From assembly GCA_958295665.1 (NCBI GenBank), contig OY282558.1, positions 333,967,106-334,031,105 of the forward strand: a DNA stretch of 64,000 nucleotides, written 5' to 3'. The DNA is from Tipula vernalis (Eukaryota > Arthropoda > Insecta > Diptera > Tipulidae). Both the position numbers and the translations under genes were made by a program. A model generated the notes under the pieces. The model was not told where the DNA came from. It did no database searches and saw nothing but the letters and a program-made list of their open reading frames with translations. The first letter of the stretch is position 1; each line of letters begins with the position of its first letter. Of this stretch, positions 12,355-22,019 are shown one piece after another.

Positions 12355-12530
12355 CGATTTCTGGTGCAAATGGATGTAATAATCAAGAATTTCTCTGTGT
12401 TACATAATCGAACCGATAGAAATACCACGACACATCTCAATTGAAACGTAGCTGAACAATCAACGCACAAAATGAATGAGCGCAACTGAATGATCCCAAT
12501 CTCAACAACTACATAGGAATAGATATTTGA
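12355..12530 (-). promoter_or_regulatory. weak candidate minus-strand core promoter and 5' leader
   Basis: On the minus strand, ATCATTCAGTTGCGCTCATT contains TCAGTT, the arthropod initiator consensus, with its A at 12487. AAATATCTATT lies about 30-40 bases upstream, where a TATA-like box would sit. The following ~130 bases are less AT-rich than the surroundings and end at AAATGGTTAATG, a possible but poor donor. The motif is short and may be accidental. A 109-codon minus frame over 12345-12674 has no recognisable domain and I do not call it a gene. Confidence 0.2.
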
Positions 12531-12873
12531 TTTGTTTATGTATTTAATATGGTAATCCAGGCGGTCTACTGTTTTGTCACTAGTGTCTCGAAAACGGCAA
12601 AATATTAAAAAATATCGAAAAGGTTCGGAACCCTCCTCTCTAAGCATTATGTTCCCGTCTATAAAATGTTTCACTTTGTAAATTTTTTATTTCTATCAAT
12701 TCTAGAAAGGTTGGTCAACAAAATCCTTTATATATTCACACATCCTCAACAGAGTAATGTCGAGAGTAACCCTTAGCGTAGAAATTAAGTTGGTATATCC
12801 ATCCGTTCTCATGTTATGGTGGACAAGGGCCGATGGAAAACAGAAACCATATAACATTTTTTTACAAAACTGC

Positions 12874-12955
12874 TTAACGCTTTGACGGCCGGAATCATAT
12901 GTATGTGACTTTAATTTGCTGGCGGTTGTCGGCCGGAGTCACATTTATGTGACTT
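12874..12955. mobile_element. possible piggyBac-like terminus (TTAA plus subterminal repeats)
   Basis: TTAA (12874-12877) is followed by CGCTTTGACGGCCGGAATCA. A second GGCCGGAGTCACATTTATGT lies at 12931, so the pair forms a ~25-base direct repeat. GTCACATTTATGTGAC within it is palindromic. The piggyBac-like end at 51500-51539 has the same layout: TTAA, CCCTTACACGTCCGG, then a palindrome. TTAA is frequent by chance in this DNA and no transposase or opposite end was found nearby. Confidence 0.35.
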
Positions 12956-13455
12956 CAATTCTTCAATATTAATTTTAATAAAACCTTCTTGAATAATAAA
13001 AAAATGATTTTATAATTGAAATAAGTACGGATTTGGACTTTTTAAATAATAATTATGTCTGCCCCATTATACAATTTAAATTAAGTTTGCAAAAAGTGCC
13101 GACGGCAGCCAGTAATTTTCATCAATATACATATGTCGGCGATAAGTGCAAAGCTTTTGTCAAAGGCCCGGCGTATTTCGGCGTAGAACCTTGCACCTAC
13201 CTAATACCTGCATCTGCGAGAGAAGAAAAAATTTGGCCGATTTTTAATAGCCATATTTTTTTTTAGTTGTATCTGGACAAATGATCGACGAATTTTAATG
13301 TAACAAACCCAAACAAAATTATTTCGTTTGTGAAAATCGCCGCCATTATTGTCCGCCACATTTGTATGTATAGCTGCTTTCATACTCTCCCTTTCGAACT
13401 GTGAATAATAGGACAAAAACAGTTACACGCAAATCGGTGGGTTCATTATAGGGCT

Positions 13456-14213
13456 GGGGCCTTATTCTCGAATTCCACATCTATTTGTCACATGCGGACA
13501 TCTGTCAAAATGTCCTTAACAATTCCCTTGGTATTTCCCTTTGTATATTCCACATCTAACCAAATACCCTATTCTATTCTTGAATCATTCTGAATTTTTT
13601 ATTCACCACTCGGAAAATGTGTGAAATTTCGAAGTGCGTTGAATTTATTTTTAATAATTGTTCGTGTTTGGTTAGTCAGCGAGATTAAAATTTACAAAAT
13701 TTTGGTTATATTCATCCTGGTTTGTTGCATTTCTTTGATAAAGTTTTTGGTTTAAATTGTTTTAGCTGTTTTACAATTATCCAAAGAAAGAACAAATTTT
13801 ATTTATTTGTTCTATTTGTTCTACATTATTGGTGTTGTTTTACGCAAATCTAAAATTTGTTTGGTTTTAGCTAAAACACATTTTGTTTTATTTTATACAA
13901 AACCAATTTTGTAAATTTACCAAACCAATAAAGCAATTGTCAATAAGGTCAATTAAAAATATTTTTGCAATGTTTTTTTTTGCTATATGTCAGACCATTT
14001 TTTAAAAATTCTTTTAAATTGTGTAAATCTAAAATCTATGAAATTATTGAAATTTTCGAATATGGGGAATTTTTTCCACCTGCTTATTCGGAAAAAATTC
14101 ATTAGTAGCGAGTTAGTTTAGGAATACACGAATTACAATTTCCGAACGTTTTTATGAATTTTGAGAGATGTCCGCATGTGGAAAATGGATGTAGAATTCG
14201 ATAATAAGGCCCC
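13456..14213. mobile_element. 758-bp MITE, ends GGGGCCTTATT
   Basis: The left end GGGGCCTTATTCTCGAATTC and the reverse complement of the right end GGGGCCTTATTATCGAATTC pair over about 50 bases, continuing through CACATGCGGACATCT. The interior is AT-rich and non-coding, with several partly repeated ATTTTGTTTT/AAAACCAA motifs around 13800-13935. No target duplication is obvious. It ends only 7 bases before the next element. Confidence 0.88.
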
Positions 14214-14220
14214 TGATCTA

Positions 14221-14552
14221 GTATTCGTCTCTGCTCTAGATCGCGGAATTATTCGAATTTAGTTAATTTTTAATGTAGATCTAAATGTTTTCTACGTTTA
14301 ATACAAACATCTGATGGAAAAATTCGTTTGTTTTAATACAACATTCTAGTTCGGGGTAATCTCTCCAGTTGGATAGTTTATCCGGAACAAGATTGTAACA
14401 AGAAATCTATATAAAATTTTGTTTCAATTTTTTTGTTAAACATTGTAGAAGTTAAGATCTACCTTATTATATTCAAAAATTTGACAATACTTCATTTTAA
14501 AATAAACTAAATTCGAATAATTGTTATCGCGATCTAGAGCTTATACGAATAC
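14221..14552. mobile_element. 332-bp TA-flanked MITE
   Basis: The left end begins GTATTCGTCTCTGCTCTAGA and the reverse complement of the right end begins GTATTCGTATAAGCTCTAGA. Both continue GATCGCG and then AATTATTCGAATTTAGTT. TA lies directly outside both ends (14219-14220 and 14553-14554), as expected of a Tc1/mariner-mobilised element. Non-coding. Confidence 0.85.
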
Positions 14553-17547
14553 TAAAACACGACTTATAAAAATATTTGTAAAACAAATGTGTAGATGCCC
14601 AAGCCACATAAATGAAATAAATAATAAATTTTCCAAAATTAATAATTTTAATTGGAGTAATTACCCTGTTTACATTCCAAACAAAAACAAACGTTAAAAT
14701 TTGAATCATAGAAGAAAAAGTTACGGTCAATTCAAAATAATTCTTACAACCATTTAAACTATTTAAAAGAAAATAAATTATTTTTGATCATTTTATAAGA
14801 AACTACAATTAAGTTTTCTTAAACTTAGTTTCATATTTATTAAACAAAAATGTTTTAGTTTGGGCAGTTTTGAGCAATCTACATAATATCAATGTCCAAG
14901 AGCAAAACTGTATTGGCGTTTCAGATATTATTTCGCTTTTTCTAAGATATTTCTGTGCATGTAAAATCGCTCCTCACTTATGAAATTGAGATCAAATTAA
15001 AGATAAACTTAATAATTATTAATTTTGATAAATACAAAATGATTGACCTTGCTGCTGTTTATTTTGCTAGACGCCATAATTTTGATTTATGGTTGTAAAG
15101 ATCTATACACTTGGCGGCAATGCATAAAAAATATTTGAATAAATAAGCAAGAACGATATTGTCAGGCAGGAAGGGAAGAATTTGCTATCATTTAATATTA
15201 TTATTTTTGCCAGCTTAATTAAACATTAAAAATAATAATTAATACAATTCTTTGTGTTTTTTTAAGTAATTTGCTCTTTAAAATATTGTAATAAATCATT
15301 TTATTTGATTACATACATAATTACTTGTAGAGTTATTTATTGTAGTCTGTAGATTTTAACCCTTTGATATCAAAATGTATATAAGATAAATATTATATAG
15401 CGATCTAAAGTATAAAAGCTAAAGGTGTGGTTGATGATTTTGGACCATCAGAACTACTTTCTCAAAGAATAAACGAACCTGAATTAAATAATTACGACTG
15501 TCTCCCTATATAAACACAACTGCGTTTCTAGTAAATCGTATTCTGAGATAAAATACGAGTATGCAAAGCAACAATTTTATTTTTTTTTAATTTATATGTG
15601 TCTATATATTTTTTATTATTTAAGTTCTCACTTTTCTTAAATACAAAATATATATATACGTACATTTTTCTTCTAAAAATAACAATTCAAATGATTTCAG
15701 ACTGATAAAATTAAAAAAAAAAAAAAAAATTCTGTGCAAAAATAAGTTTAAATAAACTTGCCCGGATGGAGGAGATTTTTCTCTTTTTAATTTAAAATAT
15801 AAGAAGAAATTTTTTCAAATTTAATTTACATGATAATAAACATTTTTTGTTTTGCATTTGTATTAAAGTTTTCTTTTACGTACTGAGTCTACATTGCATT
15901 ATTATATCATTTTAAATTTTAATATAAAGTAATTCGTTTAAAATTATTACAACGTTATGCCGATAAATTAAATTGAAAAAATATATATTTTTTTTCTTCT
16001 CTAGTTAGTGTTTAGTCATTACTTTCTCTTTTTCTATTTCAAACGGATGTATTTAGTTTTAACTATTAAATTTTTATTGGCAAGATTTAAAAAAAATTAG
16101 AGTGGATCATTAATTTTATTTAAGTCATTTTCATTTTCTTAAAATGATGGAAGGAAATATATTTTGTTAAAACTTTAGAATTTTTACACTTTCAAAGGTT
16201 TCATTCATGCATATTTCATCATATATATTATGTATACGTACATATATCCCATAAAGACAGCTCGAGACATTATCGATTGAAATTGAAACAAATAAATTTA
16301 CGTGAGTATAAAGGGTGAAAGAAAATTGTAGTATTTTTTGTTTATAATATAGGGGAGGTTTGAACAAAGACTCTTTATTTTTCCACCATTTTTAATACCA
16401 ATGACAGCATATTATTTTAAAAGTATATCAACACAAGTACTTGCCCGGTACTTATTAATTATATGTATACTAGACATTTTAGTTGATATCATTCATCGGA
16501 TATTGGTTCGAATTAGATGCAATCATCGATTTTAATATGCCATTATGTATCGTAAATATTAATGATATAAGCTTTATATCTAAATTCGATTCAAGATTGT
16601 ATCACAGTTACCTGTCTGCAAACGATGTATGGTATCGAAAATCGTCGAATTTGTAAGTGCGTGCCTTAAAATTGTTCATATAGATTTTAGCAATATCAAA
16701 TATACTACACGAAATAAATTGTTTCTACGATGTTGTTGTGCAATAATTTTAGTTATTTATTTGACAATAAATTGTCAACATTTAATTCAAGTTTACAAAA
16801 AAAAATAATTTTAAAGTTTTCTAATTGAATTTCCTTGCCAATTTTTTTGTTATATTTCCCTTTTTATCATTGAAAACAAAATTATCTTAATTATTATAAA
16901 AATGATATTTTATTATTTTAATTGAAGATTTTTTTAATTCGGACACCTTTTTTTTTGCCAAGTTTATTTACCACACTGAGAAATCTCGACCTTTTCATAT
17001 TTGTTCAATAATATGAAAATGGCTACAATATTGTAACCAAGAAGCTTTCTTAAACTAACATTGTAATTTCCAACACTGAAATACTGTCTTTCTGGCTGTA
17101 ATTGTTACGATATTGTTACAATGTACAATTTGTGAACACACTCGATATCTATGTTGAAATAGGCCCATCTAAATGAATTTATTTATGGAAAATAATTGGA
17201 AAACAAAAAATATATGAGATCTTGTAAAGTGGTGTATATACGTCTGTAAAAAATTTGATTTCATTAATTTAGGCTCATAAACTAAAGAAGATTTCATTGA
17301 AATATGTAATTGTATCACGATTACTTGCTGTCAGAATAATCAATTTATGGAGGAAATTTAAATATAAATAAAAGTAATATTAACACATTTAACTTATTAA
17401 TGTACTTTTAATTTATTTACGTTGAAGGTATACAACAAATTTTTTTGAAAATTTTAAAAATAATTAACATTAACAAAAATGTATTTTTTATAAATCTTTC
17501 GGAAAAAACGCCATTACAGTTTTTCACAAGTACCGTTTGAATTTATG
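14553..17547. other. AT-rich stretch, nothing identified
   Basis: About 3 kb with A/T runs (15711-15729 is a pure A run) and no frame, exon or element that I can support. Around 16985-17130 there are repeated TTGTAAC/GTTACAAT words of unknown meaning. Confidence 0.5.
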
Positions 17548-18186
17548 TACAGTGAGCGCAATTCGTTTGGGCGCATCTAAGTAGTTATTTTGTTGAAAAA
17601 CAAAACTAATACCGTTATTCTCCGAAATGAGGGATATTGCGAGAAAGATTGCACGATCTGATCATGTCATTCGAAATTTCATCAAAAAGGGCAAAAATTA
17701 TGTTTGGAAGGCATTCACAAAAGGGAATACGAAGCTCACTGCGAGACAAAGGGGTCAACTATGGCGAAAAGCCACATTGGAATGGATGAGTGCTGCGAAA
17801 ATTGTTGATGACTTGGATTTACCAGTACGCAAAAGACGTGTAAAACAACAAATCCTGAAAGCCACCCCCAACATTGTATAGAAGAAACCGGCAAAACACC
17901 CGGCTTTGAAAGATCGGTATAAACTTTCTCGACTTAAATTTGCCAAGGAGCATATGCAGTGGGATGAAGAGTGGGGACATGTTATTTTGTCTGATGAAAA
18001 AAAGTTAATCTGGTCGCAACAGCCATGGGGACGGTGTAATGTTATCGGGAGCTTTTTACCTATACAGAAAGGTCTAGTTGTGCTTTGTTACACATCGACT
18101 AAACTCTGCCATTTATAAGGATATGTTAGAAAGTGCACTTATTCCGTACCTGGACATGAATTTTGGTCGCCTCATGAGTCAGTGAG

Positions 18187-18750
18187 ACGAAAATTATCGG
18201 ATCTTGATGGTATTAGTTATTGTGTGTGTTTTCGAATGCTCTCTTATGATTCATGCTCTTCATGCTCTTTTTAGTTTTTCGTTTAGTTATTTTATTTCGT
18301 TTAGTCGTTCGATTCATCGCAATTTTAAATAACTAAAATTAAAATTATTTCGAAAATATTTCCGTATTGCTTACTACCAAAGATTGTTAATATTATTTTA
18401 TAAGATGCACTTTATACACTTTCTCATTGGTCAATTAATTATATTATATATGTATTAAAAATACGAATTATCGTTAATTTACGTTACATTAACAAAATAA
18501 AAAAAACGAATTTTTTTAGTTTTAATTCGATTTATTATAAATTAATAAACAAACATATTACAAAAAATTACAAACATATTTTCGATTTATTATAAATTAA
18601 TAAACAAACATATTAAGGTAAAACAAAAGAAATACATTTTTGTATTATACAATAATAGAGCTTTACTAAAAGTAGAATATTGACAAAATACTTACCATAT
18701 TATTTGAGCAATGAACACGTATGTTACACGCCTTGTACGTATACAAGATT
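18187..18750. mobile_element. unclassified 564-bp insertion with 15-bp direct repeats
   Basis: The sequence splits the Tc1 transposase reading frame. CTCATGAGTCAGTGAG (18171-18186) and CTCATGAGCAGTGAG (18751-18765) flank it as an almost exact direct repeat, as a target-site duplication would. The ends show no inverted repeats and there is no poly(A) tail. Inside, TTCGATTTATTATAAATTAA and its continuation occur twice 55 bases apart (18526-18560 and 18581-18615). No coding capacity. A duplication of this length would suit a retroposon, but no family is recognised. Confidence 0.6.
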
Positions 18751-18991
18751 CTCATGAGCAGTGAGGAATTTTGCGCCCAAAATTCATATACTGGAGGATG
18801 TTGTGGGTGATCGACAATTCTGTTTTCAAAAGGTCAATGCGCCAATTCATGTCTCCTTTGAGTCTCGCGAGTGGTTTTCGAATTCTGTCATCCGTCTGAT
18901 GCCTTGGTCTGCACTCAGCCCGGATTTAAACCCTATGGAAAATTGGGGGGGGGGGGAGGGATCATGGCCAGAACATAAGATCCTTGAAGGA

Positions 18992-19076
18992 CGCCATTAA
19001 GGAGGCCTGGAATGAAATTAACTGTAGCATGATACAAAGGCTACGGTCAATTTCATTCCAGGCCTCCTTAATGGCG
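18992..19076. repeat. near-perfect 37-bp inverted duplication in transposase C-terminus
   Basis: Arms 18992-19028 and 19040-19076 (CGCCATTAAGGAGGCCTGGA..) are reverse complements with two mismatches around an 11-base centre. The left arm is the genuine coding sequence (KDAIKEAWNEI-like). The right arm looks like an inverted copy of it, which suggests template switching during replication or repair. Confidence 0.9.
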
Positions 19077-20118
19077 AAGATCCATGCCACGTCGAATTTT
19101 TGGGACCATTCGGAGCAATGAAGTTATTAAAATTGTATATTGAACTAAAATTTTTAAAAAATCTATGTAAAAACATAAAATATAATTACACTGCGTCCAA
19201 ACGAATTTGGCTATAAAAAACCGATTTTCTCGGTTTATATTGGTACTAATAAAAATTTTTGACTTCGGGAATTCCAGTCAAAAACATTTCAGTCAAAAAA
19301 AAAAAGGAAATTCAATCAAAAATTAAAAGGCAACTCAATCAAAATAGTTTTAGACTGAAATACCTTTTCAAAAGGAAGAAATACCTTTTGAAAAGGTGAT
19401 TCAGTCAAACAATTAAAAGGGAATTCCAAGCAAAATTGTTCTCCGGGAATATAGTAGAAACAATTCAATCAAAAAACGAAAGGCATTTCAGTCATAAAAT
19501 TTCTCATACAAATATTATGACTAAAACTTCTTTTAAAAAGGAACTTCAGTCTAAAAAAAAAGGTATTTCGGTCAGAAAACAGTTTGGCTGAAATGCCTTT
19601 TCTCTTTTTGTACTGAACAACCTTCTTCAAATGTATTTTAGTCAACAATTTTTGGACTGAAATACCTTTTGTTTGGTTTGTTTTATTAGCCGCCAAAATT
19701 GTCGATTTAAGATCAATTTACTTTATATTTTATATTTTTAATATTACCCGTAGGGTTTTTATACCAGTACATACCGATTTTACATACCGGTATAGCAACA
19801 CATACCGTCTTACTTTGAGAATTTTTGGGAACTAATTTTTTGTTGGTATAGAATAATTCTATAATTTTGAAATTCTTATTTGTTTTGTTATTTAATTTTT
19901 AATGTCAATTGATAAAGTAAAATAAAAATTTTAATGTCAAATTGAGCGTAATTTGCACTTTTATTTTTATACCAATTACTATTCCAGTGACCAAAGTAAA
20001 ACGGCATATTTGTTGTTCATACATACTCGTATATGTAAATAACCCATCCTTATAAACGAGGAGCACCGTTTACGAAACATAAATAAAGAATGTTCATAAT
20101 TGACGACTTTCACGTGAC

Positions 20119-20739
20119 GTGTTTTCTTTTATTCATCCACAGAAAGAAGAGAACGATTAGAATATTGATCGAGTGACCTCGGAATATTCCGTACGTAATG
20201 TAATAAACGAACGGATTGGAATAAATGGAATACATTTTCCACAGCATGAATTATTTTTATTTTTTAATTTAGGAAACAAATTAAGTTTATTAAATAAATA
20301 ATTACATTATAATTAAATGAAGTTGCAAATATTTTGTGCGTGAAAACACACAATGTAATATTAATTTTGATTGATATTTCTTAAAAAATATAACCTGGGA
20401 CTTTTTGTATCCGCCAAGCTTTATATAAAACTATTTTTAAAAATATTTTTGAAAATTTGATCAATTGTATCATAATTAATAATTTCATTTTCTATAATAT
20501 GTACGATTTAATTCAATTTAATCATTTAAATTGTAAACATCGAACATAATTGCAAAATGTCAAATGAATTATTCTTGTTATTCCACCTTTGGATGTAGTA
20601 CAAAAAGAATACATTCTGAATATTCCGAATAAATAAAAGAATGGGCTAAAAAAGGAATGGAAGGAATGGAATGAATAAAAGAACGACTTACGTCACTTAC
20701 GGAATATCCGGAATATCCAGAATGAATAAAAGAAAACAC
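20119..20739. mobile_element. 621-bp MITE inside the foldback loop
   Basis: GTGTTTTCTTTTATTCAT at 20119-20136 is exactly inverted at 20722-20739. Inside, related words recur: TTCTTTTATTCATTCC, GGAATATTCCG, GGAATGGAA. No coding sequence. The target duplication is unclear, so it could instead be part of the original foldback loop. Confidence 0.6.
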
Positions 20740-20905
20740 CCTATAAATAGTCCGGGACTAAATATGGCAGTGTAAACTACCTCACTGGTATAATGAAACC
20801 ATGTATGCAATATCAAAAATATAAATTAAAATGTAAACTGATATTACTTCATCACTTTTAATAATTTTGCCCAGATTTCCTTTCTAGTTGTTTGACTGAA
20901 CCTCC

Positions 20906-21888
20906 TTCAATCACAAATGCAAAAGGAATTCAAGTCAAAAAGTTTTGACTTGAATGCCTTTTTAGTTTTTTGATTGAACTTCCTTCTGAAAAGGCATTTC
21001 AGTCTAAAACTATTTTGACTGAGTTGCCTTTTAATTTTTGACTGAAACTCCTTTCTTTTTTGACTGAAATGCTTTTGACTGGGGCGCCGGAGCCAACATA
21101 TAGGTCTACGAAGGTATTTCAGACAAAAAAACCAACCAAATAAAAGGTATTCCAGTCCAAAAATTTACTACAAACTAAAATACCTTTGAAGAAGCTTGTT
21201 CAGTCAAAATACACAAAGGGCATTTCAGTCAAACTGTTTTCTGACCGAAATACCTTTTTTTAGGCTGAAGTTCCATTTTAAAAGGAGTGTTAGTCATAAT
21301 ATTTGTATGGGAAATTTTATGACTGAAATGCCTTTCGTTTTTTGACTGAATTGTTTTTGACTGAATTGTTTGAACAATTTTTCACGACTAAATCACCTTT
21401 TTTAAAGGTATTTCAGTCATAAATGCAAAAGGAATTTGACTTGAGTCAAAAAGTTTTGACTTGAATGCCTTTTTACTTTTTTGATTGAACTTCCTTCTGA
21501 AAAGGTTTTCCAGTCTAAAACTATTTTGACTGAGTTGCGTTTCAACTTTTGACTGAAATTTCTTTCTGTTTTTGACTGAACTGCTTTTGACCGAGGCCCT
21601 GGAGCCAACGTATAGGTCTACGAAGGTATTTCAGTCAAAAAAACCAACCAAATAAAAGGTATTCCAGTCCAAAAATTTGTCACTAAAATACCTTTCAAGA
21701 AGGTTGTCCAATCCAAAAAGACAAAGGGCATTTCAGTCAAACTGTTTTCCGACCGAAATACCTTTTTTTTTTGGACTGAAGTACCTTTTTAAAAGGAGTT
21801 CTAGTCAAAATATTTGTATGCAAAATTTTATGACTGAAATGCCTTTTGTTTTTTGACTGAAATGTTTTTAACTGGAATTCCCGGAGCC
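20906..21888. repeat. two ~500-bp tandem units forming the right foldback arm
   Basis: Sequence from 20918 (AAATGCAAAAGGAATT) recurs 500 bases on at 21418-21423. The landmark GGAGCCAACRTATAGGTCTA occurs near 21088 and 21600. CCAACCAAATAAAAGGTATT occurs near 21131 and 21643. The left arm has only about one unit, so the element is asymmetric, which probably arose by unequal exchange. Confidence 0.88.
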
Positions 21889-22019
21889 AAATTTTTCACC
21901 ATATTTCTTCTTTCTTTGTTGTATTGAAATTTGCCACTTGGTTTCGTTTCAGTAGAAGTTTACTGTTGATTAGTGCTCTTGGAAACTTAAATGCGTCCAA
22001 ACGAATTGCGCTCACTGTA

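Larger units (their letters stand above)
17627..19126 (+). pseudogene. Tc1-type transposase, interrupted and frameshifted
   Basis: Pieces in order on the plus strand: a helix-turn-helix region MRDIARKIARSDHVIRNFIK (17627), then SAAKIVDDLDLPVRKRRVKQ, a stop at 17879, then LKFAKEHMQWDEEWGHVILS with DEKKLIW (17936-18015), which carries the first catalytic Asp. YKDMLESALIPYLDMNFG follows (to about 18168), and there the frame is cut by the 564-bp insertion. It resumes with FCFQKVNAPIHVS (about 18817; the usual FQQDNAPIHTS, with the catalytic Asp changed to Val) and SALSPDLNPMEN (about 18913). A G run at 18945-18957 then shifts the frame. The C-terminus is further disturbed by an inverted duplication (18992-19076). 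Clearly inactive. Confidence 0.88.
19261..21888. mobile_element. foldback (FB-like) element with arms of short tandem units
   Basis: The outer ends GACTTCGGGAATTCCAG and, in reverse complement from 21888, GGCTCCGGGAATTCCAG match. AAATTTTT stands on both sides (19253-19260 and 21889-21896), an 8-bp target duplication. The left arm (19261-19690) is an inverted copy of sequence in the right arm (about 20886-21888). Both arms are built from 20-30-base words such as TTTTGACTGAAATGCCTTTT and their complements, so each arm is itself full of small hairpins. A ~1.2-kb loop without coding sequence separates the arms and contains another MITE. Long, internally repetitive inverted arms with a short target duplication are the defining layout of Drosophila FB elements. 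Relationship by descent is not shown. Confidence 0.85.
17548..22019 (+). mobile_element. Tc1-family transposon carrying nested insertions
   Basis: The terminal repeats at 17550-17576 and 21991-22017 are 27 bases long and match with one mismatch (CAGTGAGCGCAATTCGTTTG then GRCGCAT). TA flanks both ends. Inside are a plus-strand transposase pseudogene, a 564-bp insertion (18187-18750) and a 2.63-kb foldback element (19261-21888). Removing both leaves about 1.25 kb, a normal Tc1 length. A partial copy of the inner end sequence (TGCGTCCAAACGAATT at 19192) could be a subterminal repeat. The end identity suggests a fairly recent element, yet its gene is already broken. Confidence 0.88.

Noticed and set aside
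12345..12674. 109-codon minus-strand frame
   Set aside because: No recognisable domain, and no frame-specific features beyond slightly lower AT content.
13033..13416. Opposing frames of 77 and 71 codons next to the possible piggyBac end
   Set aside because: Neither aligns with a piggyBac domain or Cys-rich tail; they overlap on opposite strands.
19192..19207. True right end of the Tc1 element (TGCGTCCAAACGAATT)
   Set aside because: Sequence after it does not continue with the terminal GCGCTCACTG, whereas 21991-22019 does and has TA.
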